In this document: piece after piece, positions 1 through 8,873 of the stretch | Layout of the letters: each line of letters starts with the position of its first letter | Position numbering within the stretch: position 1 is the stretch's first letter | Assembly (NCBI GenBank): GCA_016699755.1 | Contig: CP065009.1 | Span: 1,240,001 to 1,304,000, forward strand | Direction: 5' to 3' | DNA from: Candidatus Peregrinibacteria bacterium | GTDB lineage: Bacteria > Patescibacteriota > Gracilibacteria > CAIRYL01 > GCA-016699755 | DNA: 64,000 nt | The notes under the pieces: model-generated | The model's database searches: none | Told to the model about the DNA's origin: nothing | What the model saw: the letters and a program-made list of their open reading frames with translations, nothing else | Position numbers and translations under genes: made by a program

Positions 1-412
1 TTATAAAAGTCGCATTTCGCATGATTTCGGTTTTTTGGATGGCATTCCCGAGTTCAAATGCTTTCCATTTTTCATCATTGAGAGAAATTTTTATGGCGGC
101 AACAATCGCCTTTTCCTGGTGAATTTTGCTCTTCGTATCTACTCCAAAGGGTTGTATTTTTGAGTCGGCATCTCCAAGTATTCTTGATGCTCGCTCCTCC
201 CAAAGGTCTTTTGCTATTTTTAATGTTTCTGTTTTTTGCGCAGAAGAAATGCTTTCGGGGCTTTCTTCTGTCATAACAGCACAGAAAAAAGGAACAATCT
301 CTCTTTGTCGCGGGTCAGATGAACCAGAGAGAGATGTATTTGTGTTAGTGTATTCTGCTCTCCAGTGAGAAACATTTTGGCGAAATTCGTCTCGAAGATT
401 CATTTCTGACAT
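1..412 (-). CDS. hypothetical protein, 3' end beyond window
   Basis: An open frame on the minus strand starts with ATG at 412 (MSEMNLRDEF) and stays open to the left edge, about 137 visible codons. A second ATG at 403 is possible. The visible part is hydrophilic and rich in Ser, Thr, Glu and Lys, with no signal peptide, membrane segment or motif I recognise. It lies 10 bp after the stop of the 714-residue gene at 423-2567, so it is probably the third gene of one transcript with that gene and the membrane gene before it. The whole trio is unassigned; they may act together, but only the spacing suggests this. Confidence 0.6.
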   Translation of the reverse strand, partial: MSEMNLRDEFRQNVSHWRAEYTNTNTSLSGSSDPRQREIVPFFCAVMTEESPESISSAQKTETLKIAKDLWEERASRILGDADSKIQPFGVDTKSKIHQEKAIVAAIKISLNDEKWKAFELGNAIQKTEIMRNATFI

Positions 413-422
413 TTGGAAAAAA

Positions 423-2567
423 CTATACTAAAGGGGTTTGGGGGTTGTTAAGCTGTGGATTTACTGTTGTTTTTGCCAGTATTCTTACGCTTCTCTTTTC
501 TAGGTCTCGTGAGACGAGTGACATTTCATGTATACGATCGTTGGGGATGTTATTGTAGTATATCCACTGAAGAGCATTTATCATGTCGCTCATAGAAATA
601 GGGGCGCTTTCTTTGTATTTTTCATCGTATCTTTGTCCGAGAGGGGAAGAAGCCGACCCACTTGCGACTCGGTTTTTTGCACCATCTCCACGAAAGATTC
701 CCGAAAAAACCTCTAAGAACTCCTCTATTCCTACCTCATTGAGCTTATCGTCAGGAGTTCTTGTTTGCTGATTACCATTCTGTTTTTGCGATTCCTGCTT
801 ATTGTGTTGTTTTTTTGTTCTCGTTAGTGCTTGACGAAAAGCTCCGCTTCCCCGTTCTCCAAAATCAATGCACGAGAAAAAATCTTCATATTTCCCATAG
901 AGATTCCAGTATTTCTGCTCTTCTGATCCACTCAGTGATTGAAGCTTGTTGAAGACCATGTTTTCGGGGTGCAACGCACTATCGATTGTTTTTTTCTGCA
1001 ACATTGTTACACCACCATGACTTATGCCAAGCCCCGCCATAGCGTAGGCAAGACTCGTGGAGTTCGGTTTTCGAATAAAAACAAGGATATTCATCAAAAA
1101 CATCATTATTCCACTCATGGTAGCTATTCCTGCGGGGAGTCCTTCAAAACTAGTGAGCTGTTTTGCAAAATTTCCGGCATTTGAATAGTCGAAATCTTCT
1201 TTATTTGCCATCTTTCCGTTTGCTCCAAGTATCATTTTTCCTTGAGGGAGTATTTGAAACCCCGAGCCTTCCATGAGGTTTTTTTTGTATTGTTCTGGTA
1301 TTTTTTTGAAATCTGTTTCGAGTTTTTTTTGAGCATCAATCGCCAATTCATAAAGTGCAATATGGAGGAGTTCGTTTTGAAATTTCGACATGCCTTTTGC
1401 GGAAAGTCCTGTTTCTTCTTCTCCTGCCGTCGCCTGTTCTCTGCCCTTTGTGGCATCGGCCTTTCCTATTTCTCGAGCTATTTTTTCGAGATTTTTTGGT
1501 GAGAATCGAATATTTTCGCCTTCCGCTGTAATATCTGCGATGAGTTGTTGTATTTCTAATACACGATCAGGAGTTTCTACTTTTCCCGTGCGGAGGTATT
1601 CCATGAGCGGTGCAAGGCGCGTATCAACTTCCCCCCCTCTTACCAAAAGGTTGGTCTTCATAGCATCTACCTGCCCCCTTGCCACGCTTGGGAGACTGAA
1701 CTCGTTGTGAGATCCTTCTATTTTTTCTGTCGCATTCTCCAGAGTAAAATTTTTTCCGAGAGGAATATTTTTGAGATACGCCTCTACTTGTGGAGCCTCT
1801 ATCATCCCCGAGGTGAGAAGTTTTGAGAGGAGAAGAGTACTAAAGGCAAGAAGGTGTCCTCCGTATGCCTCCCTTTCGCTTTCTGTCATCTTTTTTTCTT
1901 CACGTTGTCGCAAAAGCATTCCTATGGGTGATTTTTCAGTGCTCCCCGAAATGCCAAGAAATACTTTTATTTTTTCGGCATCTTGTGGAAGAATCGTGTT
2001 CTGAAGGGCAAGCATATCCATCGTTGCCATATCATTTGGCAGTGATATTCCTTTTTGTTGGACAATTTTTTGAAAATTTCCTCGAGAAAGCGCACCAGCA
2101 ATGGTGAGTTTTTGTTCCATTTGTCCCAAGATGGGGGCGGACGAAGAAATTTCGGAAAGAGAATTTATCCAAGAAGAATAGGTCTTTTCTGACATATTTG
2201 GAATGTCTTTTGCCAGCGCATTAAGATCGGAGTAGCGCTGTATAATGAGTGCATCTTGTGAAGAAGGGGAAGCACTCAGAAGGTCTGCTATCTCTTTTCG
2301 TGTTTGCATAATAGGATGTACCAATGCTTTTTGAAAGAGTTTTCCTTCAATGGTTTCCTTTTTTTCCACTCCTGTGGTGGGGATTCCAGCTAGGAGTCTT
2401 TGACAAATATCGGCTTCATTAAGTGGTAATAGGGTAAGTGTTGCGATGTCTTCTGTGTAACTCTCTCCTTTTTTTTCCCATTTTGCGCTTTCAATGGTTT
2501 CCTTTAATGCCGACAGGCGACTTGAAGCAGAGGATTCTACTATTTTAGTTGTTTCTGATGATTCCAT
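423..2567 (-). CDS. 714-aa hypothetical membrane protein
   Basis: I do not recognise this family. The protein has a long, mostly helical hydrophilic amino part (about residues 1-465), then two hydrophobic segments around residues 480-535 (containing GIMMFLMNILVFI and LAYAMAGLGISHGG), then a polar Gln/Asn/Lys-rich carboxyl part. That suggests a protein with two large soluble domains held to the membrane by a short hairpin. The ATG at 2567 follows the stop of the upstream membrane gene by one base, so translation is probably coupled. Codon use resembles the neighbours. A CPR-specific envelope or secretion component is possible but is only a guess. Confidence 0.7.
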   Translation of the reverse strand: MESSETTKIVESSASSRLSALKETIESAKWEKKGESYTEDIATLTLLPLNEADICQRLLAGIPTTGVEKKETIEGKLFQKALVHPIMQTRKEIADLLSASPSSQDALIIQRYSDLNALAKDIPNMSEKTYSSWINSLSEISSSAPILGQMEQKLTIAGALSRGNFQKIVQQKGISLPNDMATMDMLALQNTILPQDAEKIKVFLGISGSTEKSPIGMLLRQREEKKMTESEREAYGGHLLAFSTLLLSKLLTSGMIEAPQVEAYLKNIPLGKNFTLENATEKIEGSHNEFSLPSVARGQVDAMKTNLLVRGGEVDTRLAPLMEYLRTGKVETPDRVLEIQQLIADITAEGENIRFSPKNLEKIAREIGKADATKGREQATAGEEETGLSAKGMSKFQNELLHIALYELAIDAQKKLETDFKKIPEQYKKNLMEGSGFQILPQGKMILGANGKMANKEDFDYSNAGNFAKQLTSFEGLPAGIATMSGIMMFLMNILVFIRKPNSTSLAYAMAGLGISHGGVTMLQKKTIDSALHPENMVFNKLQSLSGSEEQKYWNLYGKYEDFFSCIDFGERGSGAFRQALTRTKKQHNKQESQKQNGNQQTRTPDDKLNEVGIEEFLEVFSGIFRGDGAKNRVASGSASSPLGQRYDEKYKESAPISMSDMINALQWIYYNNIPNDRIHEMSLVSRDLEKRSVRILAKTTVNPQLNNPQTPLV

Positions 2568-2568
2568 A

Positions 2569-3129
2569 TTACAACCGTAAAAGACGGGAAATTTTATCTG
2601 TCAGTTCTTCCGTCTTGTTTTCTGATTCTGGAATATGTGCGCTGAGAAGCATTCGTACTTCTACGGGATTCTGATCTTCAAGCTCACATTCTATATTTCG
2701 AAGAAAACCGGCCTTGAGATTAATATGAAGACGCTTTACGTGTATTTCAGGGTGGTATAAGATCCAGAATGTCTGGATATTTTGATACGCACAAAAAACA
2801 TCTCCTATTTTTATACCACTGGTGGTAAGAGCAATCTCAATGCGCCTCGGTTTTTGTTTGTAGTTGATGTAGTAAAGTCCTGAGATAAGAAGAACGATAA
2901 AGGCAAATGGAAGGTTTCCTGTAAAGATTCCAAAAATAACAAGCATTATTGCGACTATTGCTCCCCGAAGTGCCCAAGCGTCTCCTCTTTCTACTTCCCT
3001 GAATTCTGGTGCACTCCAGCTCATAATGGCGCGACCATAGTCTTTGCCTGCTGTATTTTTGAAAGTCGCATTTTGCATTTTTTTGTTTTTTATTCCCCAT
3101 ATTCTTCCATATTTTTCATTTTTTTTCAA
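2569..3129 (-). CDS. small membrane protein with two TM helices
   Basis: The product is up to 186 residues. A polar amino part is followed by two adjacent hydrophobic helices (ALRGAIVAIMLVIFGIF and LPFAFIVLLISGLYYI, about residues 53-88) and a soluble carboxyl domain of beta character. In shape it resembles the small two-helix PH-like membrane proteins of CPR genomes that precede larger operon partners, but I see no diagnostic motif. Starts at 3129, 3078 (MQNATFKN) or 3024 (MSWSAPEF) are all possible; the last gives a typical compact two-helix protein. The stop touches the start of the 714-residue gene, so the two are co-transcribed. It is divergent from the superoxide dismutase gene. Confidence 0.65.
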   Translation of the reverse strand: MKKNEKYGRIWGIKNKKMQNATFKNTAGKDYGRAIMSWSAPEFREVERGDAWALRGAIVAIMLVIFGIFTGNLPFAFIVLLISGLYYINYKQKPRRIEIALTTSGIKIGDVFCAYQNIQTFWILYHPEIHVKRLHINLKAGFLRNIECELEDQNPVEVRMLLSAHIPESENKTEELTDKISRLLRL

Positions 3130-3195
3130 GACAGAGAGGTTGTTCTTTTTGCGTTATGGTCGTACCATTTTGTACGAATTTCTTTTTTCTCGCCT

Positions 3196-3828
3196 ATGTT
3201 TACTTGGAAACTTACTCCGAGACCATATTCTGATGAGGAGGCGAAAGAACTCCTCACTCCGCTTATGAGTCCAGAAACAACAGAGTGGCATTACCGAAAA
3301 CACCACTCGGGATACGTTGTGGCCCTGAACACGATTGAAAAAGAACTGCAAAATGTCACTCGTGATGGCTCCAATGGAAATTACTCTGGATTTGGGGAAC
3401 TCAAGCGACGCCAACCGTTTAATCATGCAGGGACAATTCTTCATGATGTTTATTGGATGAATGTCGGTGGAAATGGCGATGTGAGCAAGGCGCCTCAGCT
3501 TTTTCAAAAAATAGAAGAAGAGTTTGGATCATTTGAGGCTTGGAAAGAAGACATGATCGCCACCGGGATGGCGGCAAAACTTGGTGGATGGGCAGTGCTG
3601 ACGCTTGATACACTTATTTCTGGTCGACTCCTTAATATTCTTGTTGATGAGCATCAGAATGGTGCTTTATGGGGCGGAATTCCCATTGTTGCGCTCGACA
3701 TGTTTGAGCATGCGTATTATCACCAAGATGGGCCCGCTCGTCCGGCGTTTATCAATCACTTTTTTGAAAGTCTTCATTGGGAAAGAATTGAGGCGTTGTA
3801 CACACAACACTCCTCTTCTGTGCATTAA
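3196..3828 (+). CDS. sodA: Fe/Mn superoxide dismutase
   Basis: The 210-residue protein dismutates superoxide to oxygen and hydrogen peroxide in the cytoplasm. The metal ligands of the Fe/Mn family are all visible: a first His in the HYRKHHSGYV helix, a second in LHDVYWMN, and the Asp and His of DMFEHAYYHQ. The GGWAVL segment matches the conserved core strand. Length is normal for the family. I chose ATG at 3196 (MFTWKLTPRPY) because the family begins there; the frame stays open further upstream but that part is low-complexity and overlaps the divergent gene. Fe versus Mn preference cannot be told from sequence. It is a single gene flanked by opposite-strand genes. Confidence 0.93.
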   Translation: MFTWKLTPRPYSDEEAKELLTPLMSPETTEWHYRKHHSGYVVALNTIEKELQNVTRDGSNGNYSGFGELKRRQPFNHAGTILHDVYWMNVGGNGDVSKAPQLFQKIEEEFGSFEAWKEDMIATGMAAKLGGWAVLTLDTLISGRLLNILVDEHQNGALWGGIPIVALDMFEHAYYHQDGPARPAFINHFFESLHWERIEALYTQHSSSVH

Positions 3829-3911
3829 CAAGAGAATTTTTTCGCTAAATAATGAGATGGGCGTAGCAATTTTCTGTGTCCATCTTTTTATGTGATTCAT
3901 TGTTGGAGAAA

Positions 3912-6080
3912 TTATATTTTCGGTAATTCTGGAATATTTTCAATATGTGCTACAGACGTTATGTTCTGCACTTTTTCAATAGTGTTCATAATAGGAAAAA
4001 TATCCTGAAAATCCTGAATCTCTAAGGAGAAGAAAATTGTGGCAAACGCCTTTGATCGCTCTTGAAAGACAAAATTGTTCACATTGGCACCAAACTTGAC
4101 AAAAACAGAGAGAATGTCGTGTAAAATACCAATACGGTCTCCTGTTCTTGTGATTTTGAGAAATACCACCTCCTTCTTTTCTTCTCCTGAAAATCGAGCT
4201 TCAATGATACGACTGTTTTCGAGGTGAGTGAGAATTTTGCAATCAATTCTGTGTATCGTAATGTGTTTTCCTCTAGTAATAAAACCAAGAATCGCATCTC
4301 CCATTTTTGGATGACAACAGGAGGCAATTTTTGTGGGGATATCTGTTCTTCCAGAAATAAGAATTTTTCCTTTTTCTTCTGTTATTTTTGGAGAAGAAGA
4401 TTTAGAAGAACCTCCCTCTCGTTTTTTCCATTCCTGAAAAATTTCCCTCGCAACGGTTTCGGGAGAAAGTGTTCCCGCGCCAATATGATGGAGAATTTCT
4501 TCTCGTTGTTTTCGGGGGAGATTTTTTCCGCGAAAATGCTGAAGGAGAGAAAAATGTGGATCAAGTTCGCGGTGCCCTAAGCGAGTGAGCTGGTGATTGA
4601 GCAGTGTACGCCCCTCCTTAAGAAGTGCATCTGGATCTTTTTCTCGAAAGAAACTCCGCAAACGATTTTTTGCCTTGCTGGTAACACACATAGAAAGCCA
4701 GCTCTGACTGGGAACAGTGTCTCGACGAGTAGAAACTTCAATAATATCTCCACTTTTGAGTGGATGATCGAGTGGCACTACTTTTCCGTTTACTTTTGCC
4801 ATGCGTAGGGAAAGCCCAATTTCCGAATGAATAGAGAAGGCAAAATCAATAGGCGTTGCCTGTTCAGGAAAATCGAGAACATCGCCTTTTGGGGTCACCA
4901 CAAAAATTCGTTTTGCAGGAAGATCATCTCTGTGAACTTCTTTTGCATCTCTTATTTTTTTCTCTGAAAAATGCCCTGTCTCAAAAAGGCTCTCAAGCCA
5001 ATCAACCGCCTTTTTTTTCTGCCACTTCTTTTTTCCTTCTTTATAATACCAGTGCGCCGCTACACCAAATTCTGCTTCCCGATTCATTTCTTCGGTACGA
5101 ATTTGAATTTCAACGGGGAATGTTTTTCGAGAGGCGTCGGAAAGTCCCATAACTGTTGTATGAAGACTTCGGTATCCATTTGGTTTGGGAACAGCAATAT
5201 AGTCCTTAAAGAGATTTGGCAATGGAATAAAGTGTTCATGAATCACTCCAAGTGCCGCATAACATTCTGAGAGATTTGATACTATAATACGAATGGCAAA
5301 AACATCATGAATCTCATGAATTGAGTCTGCAGATTTCCGTTTCATTTTTTGGGAAATGCTGTAGAGATGTTTCACTCGACCAAATGTTTCTGAGGAAATC
5401 CCTTGTTTTTCGAGAAGTTGTTGTATTTTTTTTGATGCATTACGAATGATGCGATCTCGATAGTGTTCATGTTGGATCATTTGCTGACTCGATTTATTGT
5501 GCTCTTTTGGAGAGAGATAGAAAAATGAGAGATCTTCTAAGGGCGCTTTCATGGCGTATATTCCAAGACGGCTTGCAATGGGAGCATAAATAAGGAGTGT
5601 TTCGCGTGAAAATGCCTGCTGTTCTTCTGGTAAATTCCACTCGAGATTTCGCATTTCATAAAGACGCTCCGAAAGTTTTAAAAGAATAACACGAGCATCC
5701 TGTGCCATTGTGAGAATCATATTTCGGAGGAGTTCTGGATTATTCAGGCTTGTTTTTGTGGAGGAAGAAGCAATATGGGATGATCTTTCGAGAAGCATGG
5801 TGGCAGAAGGTCCAAATGTTTTTTGAAAAAAAATTTGTTGTTCTGGAAAATCAGAAAATACGCCATGAAGAAGACCCGAAATAATAAGCGATTCCTCTGC
5901 TTGCATTATAGAAAGGCTTCGAGCAACTTCTATTGCCCGGTCTTTATATCGATGTGGAGAAATTCGATTTTGTTTTTGTGAAAACTCCTTAAGAATTGTA
6001 TACGCTTTCTGTATCTGCTCTTCGGATGCTTTTGATTTTGTTTCGCGAACCCGATGCAAAATCTCTTCAAAAGCAGACAT
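3912..6080 (-). CDS. relA: RelA-like (p)ppGpp synthetase with decayed HD domain
   Basis: The 722-residue RSH protein has the family order HD, synthetase, TGS, linker and ACT. The synthetase (about 235-350) is intact: RVKHLYSI, HDVFAIRI (Asp259), FKDYIAVPKPNGYRSLHTT, EIQIRT (Glu324) and AAHW. TGS starts near residue 390 (RIFVVTPKGDVLDFP), and an ACT domain ends the protein. The hydrolase signature is broken: LLHD-V-ED of active enzymes reads LLHGVFSDF (Gly73) and the DRL-N motif reads SERLYEM. It should therefore make (p)ppGpp and not degrade it, as in RelA. The matching hydrolase is probably the fusion protein at 15841-18612. It is divergent from clpC with about 120 bp between the starts. Confidence 0.92.
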   Translation of the reverse strand: MSAFEEILHRVRETKSKASEEQIQKAYTILKEFSQKQNRISPHRYKDRAIEVARSLSIMQAEESLIISGLLHGVFSDFPEQQIFFQKTFGPSATMLLERSSHIASSSTKTSLNNPELLRNMILTMAQDARVILLKLSERLYEMRNLEWNLPEEQQAFSRETLLIYAPIASRLGIYAMKAPLEDLSFFYLSPKEHNKSSQQMIQHEHYRDRIIRNASKKIQQLLEKQGISSETFGRVKHLYSISQKMKRKSADSIHEIHDVFAIRIIVSNLSECYAALGVIHEHFIPLPNLFKDYIAVPKPNGYRSLHTTVMGLSDASRKTFPVEIQIRTEEMNREAEFGVAAHWYYKEGKKKWQKKKAVDWLESLFETGHFSEKKIRDAKEVHRDDLPAKRIFVVTPKGDVLDFPEQATPIDFAFSIHSEIGLSLRMAKVNGKVVPLDHPLKSGDIIEVSTRRDTVPSQSWLSMCVTSKAKNRLRSFFREKDPDALLKEGRTLLNHQLTRLGHRELDPHFSLLQHFRGKNLPRKQREEILHHIGAGTLSPETVAREIFQEWKKREGGSSKSSSPKITEEKGKILISGRTDIPTKIASCCHPKMGDAILGFITRGKHITIHRIDCKILTHLENSRIIEARFSGEEKKEVVFLKITRTGDRIGILHDILSVFVKFGANVNNFVFQERSKAFATIFFSLEIQDFQDIFPIMNTIEKVQNITSVAHIENIPELPKI

Positions 6081-6202
6081 TTTTTCAGGAAACTTTTATA
6101 CTTCTTGAGTGTGGCATATTTCTCTCCTTTTGACATTCTCTTTTCTTTTCTCGCTATCTATGAGAAAATGTGCTGAAATTTTTTTGGATTTTTTCTTCTC
6201 TC

Positions 6203-8839
6203 ATGTCAAACGATAATAACGGTGATAACGGCACGCCAACTCCTTTTGATCGATTTACTCCAGAGGCGCAGCAAGTGCTCCGCCTCGCAGAAACGGAATC
6301 AAAATCTGGACGATCATCCTCCATTGGTACTCAACACCTTCTCATTGGAATTCTCCGTGTAAATAAGACGATCGCCTTTTCTCTTCTCAATCGAGCAGGA
6401 ATTAATGTCTCTGCTGTTACAGCGCTTCTTTCGGAAGTTTCAGAATCTGGAGAAGGGGGAGGACTTTCACGAGAACTGAAGAAAGTTTTGGAGGGCGCTA
6501 TTAAAATGTCATTCCAGTTTCGTCACCAATTTGTTGGTGTAGAACACCTTCTTTTTTCTCTCCTCGAGCACGATCAAGCGGCAGGAACGCAAATCATTCG
6601 AAAAATGCAGGTAAACACTTCAGAAATTCGCCGTCAGCTCGAGGAGATTTTTACGCAAATTTCAGAAGGAAGCCGAAATGGAAAACCACCCGAAAATATG
6701 CTTCACGCACTCGAAAATCTTTTAAGCGGTTTACAAGGGGCTATTGCCGGAATGCGTCCGGGGGAAGATTTTTCCGATGCGTATCAGCACAAAAAAAAGA
6801 AAGAGGAGGAAGAGTCAGAAACGCCAGCGCTCGACTTTTTTTCCACTGATCTTTCGGAAGAAACTCGGGCAGGAAAAATTGATCCCGTTATTGGACGCGA
6901 TGAAGAAATTGAGCGAATGGTGACCATTCTCAATCGAAAAACAAAAAATAACCCCGTTCTCATTGGAGAACCCGGTGTCGGAAAAACTGCCATTGTAGAG
7001 GGCTTGGTTCAGCGAATTGAGCGTGGTGCTGTCCCCGATTCCTTGCTTGGAAAACGTGTTCTCGCACTTGATATGGGAAGCTTGGTCGCAGGGACAAAGT
7101 ATCGTGGAGAGTTTGAAGAGCGACTCAAGGAAGTCATTGAAGAGCTCATAGAATTTGAAGGAGATGTTCTTCTTTTTATCGACGAACTTCACACAGTTGT
7201 TGGTGCTGGCTCTGCAGAAGGATCGCTCGATGCGGCAAATATTTTAAAACCAGCTCTGTCACGAGCGCGTATTCAAGTTATTGGTGCGACGACATTTGAT
7301 GAATACCGAAAACATGTCGAAAAGGATAAGGCGCTTGAGCGCCGTTTTCAGCCAATCACTGTAGAGGAGCCAAATATAGAAGATGCCATTACTATTCTTC
7401 GTGGCATTAAAAAGGAATATGAAACTTTTCATCATGTTCGCATTTCCGATGCGGCAATTTTGGAGGCGGTAAATCTCTCAAAGCGCTATATCGCTGACCG
7501 ATTTCTTCCCGATAAGGCAATTGACCTTCTCGATGAGACGTGTGCCAAAAAAGGTGGACGGAGCCAAGGACATTCAGAAGAGATTAAAAAAATCGAAGAA
7601 CGTATTGGCAAAATTGTGAAGAAAAAAGAAGAGGCAGTAAAAAGCCAAAACTACGAAAAGGCACTCGAATGGAAAAAACAGGAAGAAAAACAGCGGGAAC
7701 TCATCACTGAAATCCGTTCTGCAAAAAAACCAAAAACTCCTCCCATTCCCATCACCGAGTTTGATATTGCCGCTACGGTTGGAAGAATAACCGGAATTGC
7801 CGTAGCACGTCTTGTAAAAAGTGATCGAGAAAAACTCCTCTTGCTTGAAGAGGGGTTAACGAAAAAAGTAGTAGGACAACGCGAGGCAATTGCAGAAATC
7901 GCACGAGCGATTCGAAGGAGTCGTGCTGGTATTTCTGATACACGTCGTCCAGTAGGAGGATTTCTCTTTCTGGGACCAACAGGTGTTGGGAAAACCGAAC
8001 TTGTCCGAGTACTTGCAGAAGAGCTTTTTGGAAGTCGGGAGCATCTCATTAAAATTGATATGAGTGAATTCATGGAGCGGCACAATGTCTCTCGCCTTGT
8101 GGGTGCTACAGCGGGCTATGTAGGGCACGAAGAAGGAGGGCAACTTACAGAAGCAGTTCGCCGAAAGCCATTTTCCATTGTGCTTTTTGACGAAATTGAA
8201 AAAGCACATAGTGATTTTCAGAACATTCTCCTTCAGATTCTCGAAGACGGAGAACTCACCGATGCCAAGGGACGAAAAGTAGATTTTCGAAATACCGTTA
8301 TTATTATGACTTCCAACTTAGGAGCAGAAGCCCTTACAGAAGAGGCTACTAAGATTGGATTTTCCGCGAAAGGAGATTCTCTCAAAAAAGCAGAGGAAGA
8401 TTTTGAAGACAAGAAAGGATTTGTACTTGATGAATTGCGTCGTCATTTTCGACCAGAATTTTTGGGACGAATTGATAGTGTTGTTGTGTTTCGTCCGCTT
8501 TCGGCAGAATCGCTAAAATCCATTGTTGCCATGCGTCTTTCAGAACTTGGTGGCCGACTTCTTGCAAAAGAAATGCAATTCGAATATTCCCCAGAAGTCG
8601 TTGATCTTCTTGCAGAAAAGAGCTTTGATCAAAAGTCTGGAGCACGAAAAATTCGGAAGGTGCTTTCGGAGCTCGTGGAAGACAGTATTGCTGAGGAAAT
8701 TCTTCGGGTGAAAGACACCAAAAATGCCACAGTGTGTCTTTCTGTGGAAAACAACACATTACTTGTTGCTATTCTTCCTGCAAAACCTGAACCAAAAAAG
8801 AAGGGTTCTAAGAAAAACGGAAAAATGGCAATGGTATAG
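6203..8839 (+). CDS. clpC: ATP-dependent Clp protease ATPase subunit ClpC
   Basis: This Hsp100 unfoldase (878 residues) feeds substrates to a ClpP peptidase. In order it has a double Clp-N repeat (FTPEAQQVLRLAE to about residue 150), AAA-1 with Walker A GEPGVGKT and Walker B LLFIDELHT, a middle region with a UVR-like helix (KSQNYEKALEWKKQEE), AAA-2 with Walker A GPTGVGKT and Walker B IVLFDEIEKAH, and the D2-small domain. The middle domain is short, as in ClpC and unlike ClpB. The ATG at 6203 (MSNDNNGDNG) fits the family; an in-frame ATG at 6170 would add a hydrophobic leader that is probably not translated. No clpP lies nearby. Confidence 0.94.
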   Translation: MSNDNNGDNGTPTPFDRFTPEAQQVLRLAETESKSGRSSSIGTQHLLIGILRVNKTIAFSLLNRAGINVSAVTALLSEVSESGEGGGLSRELKKVLEGAIKMSFQFRHQFVGVEHLLFSLLEHDQAAGTQIIRKMQVNTSEIRRQLEEIFTQISEGSRNGKPPENMLHALENLLSGLQGAIAGMRPGEDFSDAYQHKKKKEEEESETPALDFFSTDLSEETRAGKIDPVIGRDEEIERMVTILNRKTKNNPVLIGEPGVGKTAIVEGLVQRIERGAVPDSLLGKRVLALDMGSLVAGTKYRGEFEERLKEVIEELIEFEGDVLLFIDELHTVVGAGSAEGSLDAANILKPALSRARIQVIGATTFDEYRKHVEKDKALERRFQPITVEEPNIEDAITILRGIKKEYETFHHVRISDAAILEAVNLSKRYIADRFLPDKAIDLLDETCAKKGGRSQGHSEEIKKIEERIGKIVKKKEEAVKSQNYEKALEWKKQEEKQRELITEIRSAKKPKTPPIPITEFDIAATVGRITGIAVARLVKSDREKLLLLEEGLTKKVVGQREAIAEIARAIRRSRAGISDTRRPVGGFLFLGPTGVGKTELVRVLAEELFGSREHLIKIDMSEFMERHNVSRLVGATAGYVGHEEGGQLTEAVRRKPFSIVLFDEIEKAHSDFQNILLQILEDGELTDAKGRKVDFRNTVIIMTSNLGAEALTEEATKIGFSAKGDSLKKAEEDFEDKKGFVLDELRRHFRPEFLGRIDSVVVFRPLSAESLKSIVAMRLSELGGRLLAKEMQFEYSPEVVDLLAEKSFDQKSGARKIRKVLSELVEDSIAEEILRVKDTKNATVCLSVENNTLLVAILPAKPEPKKKGSKKNGKMAMV

Positions 8840-8873
8840 TTACTCCTTTGCAGGGATGAGTTGCGATTTGTCC

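Noticed and set aside
6130..6160. TTGACA ... TATCTA as the clpC promoter
   Set aside because: The hexamers are 19 bp apart and the -10 is poor; too weak to list as a feature.
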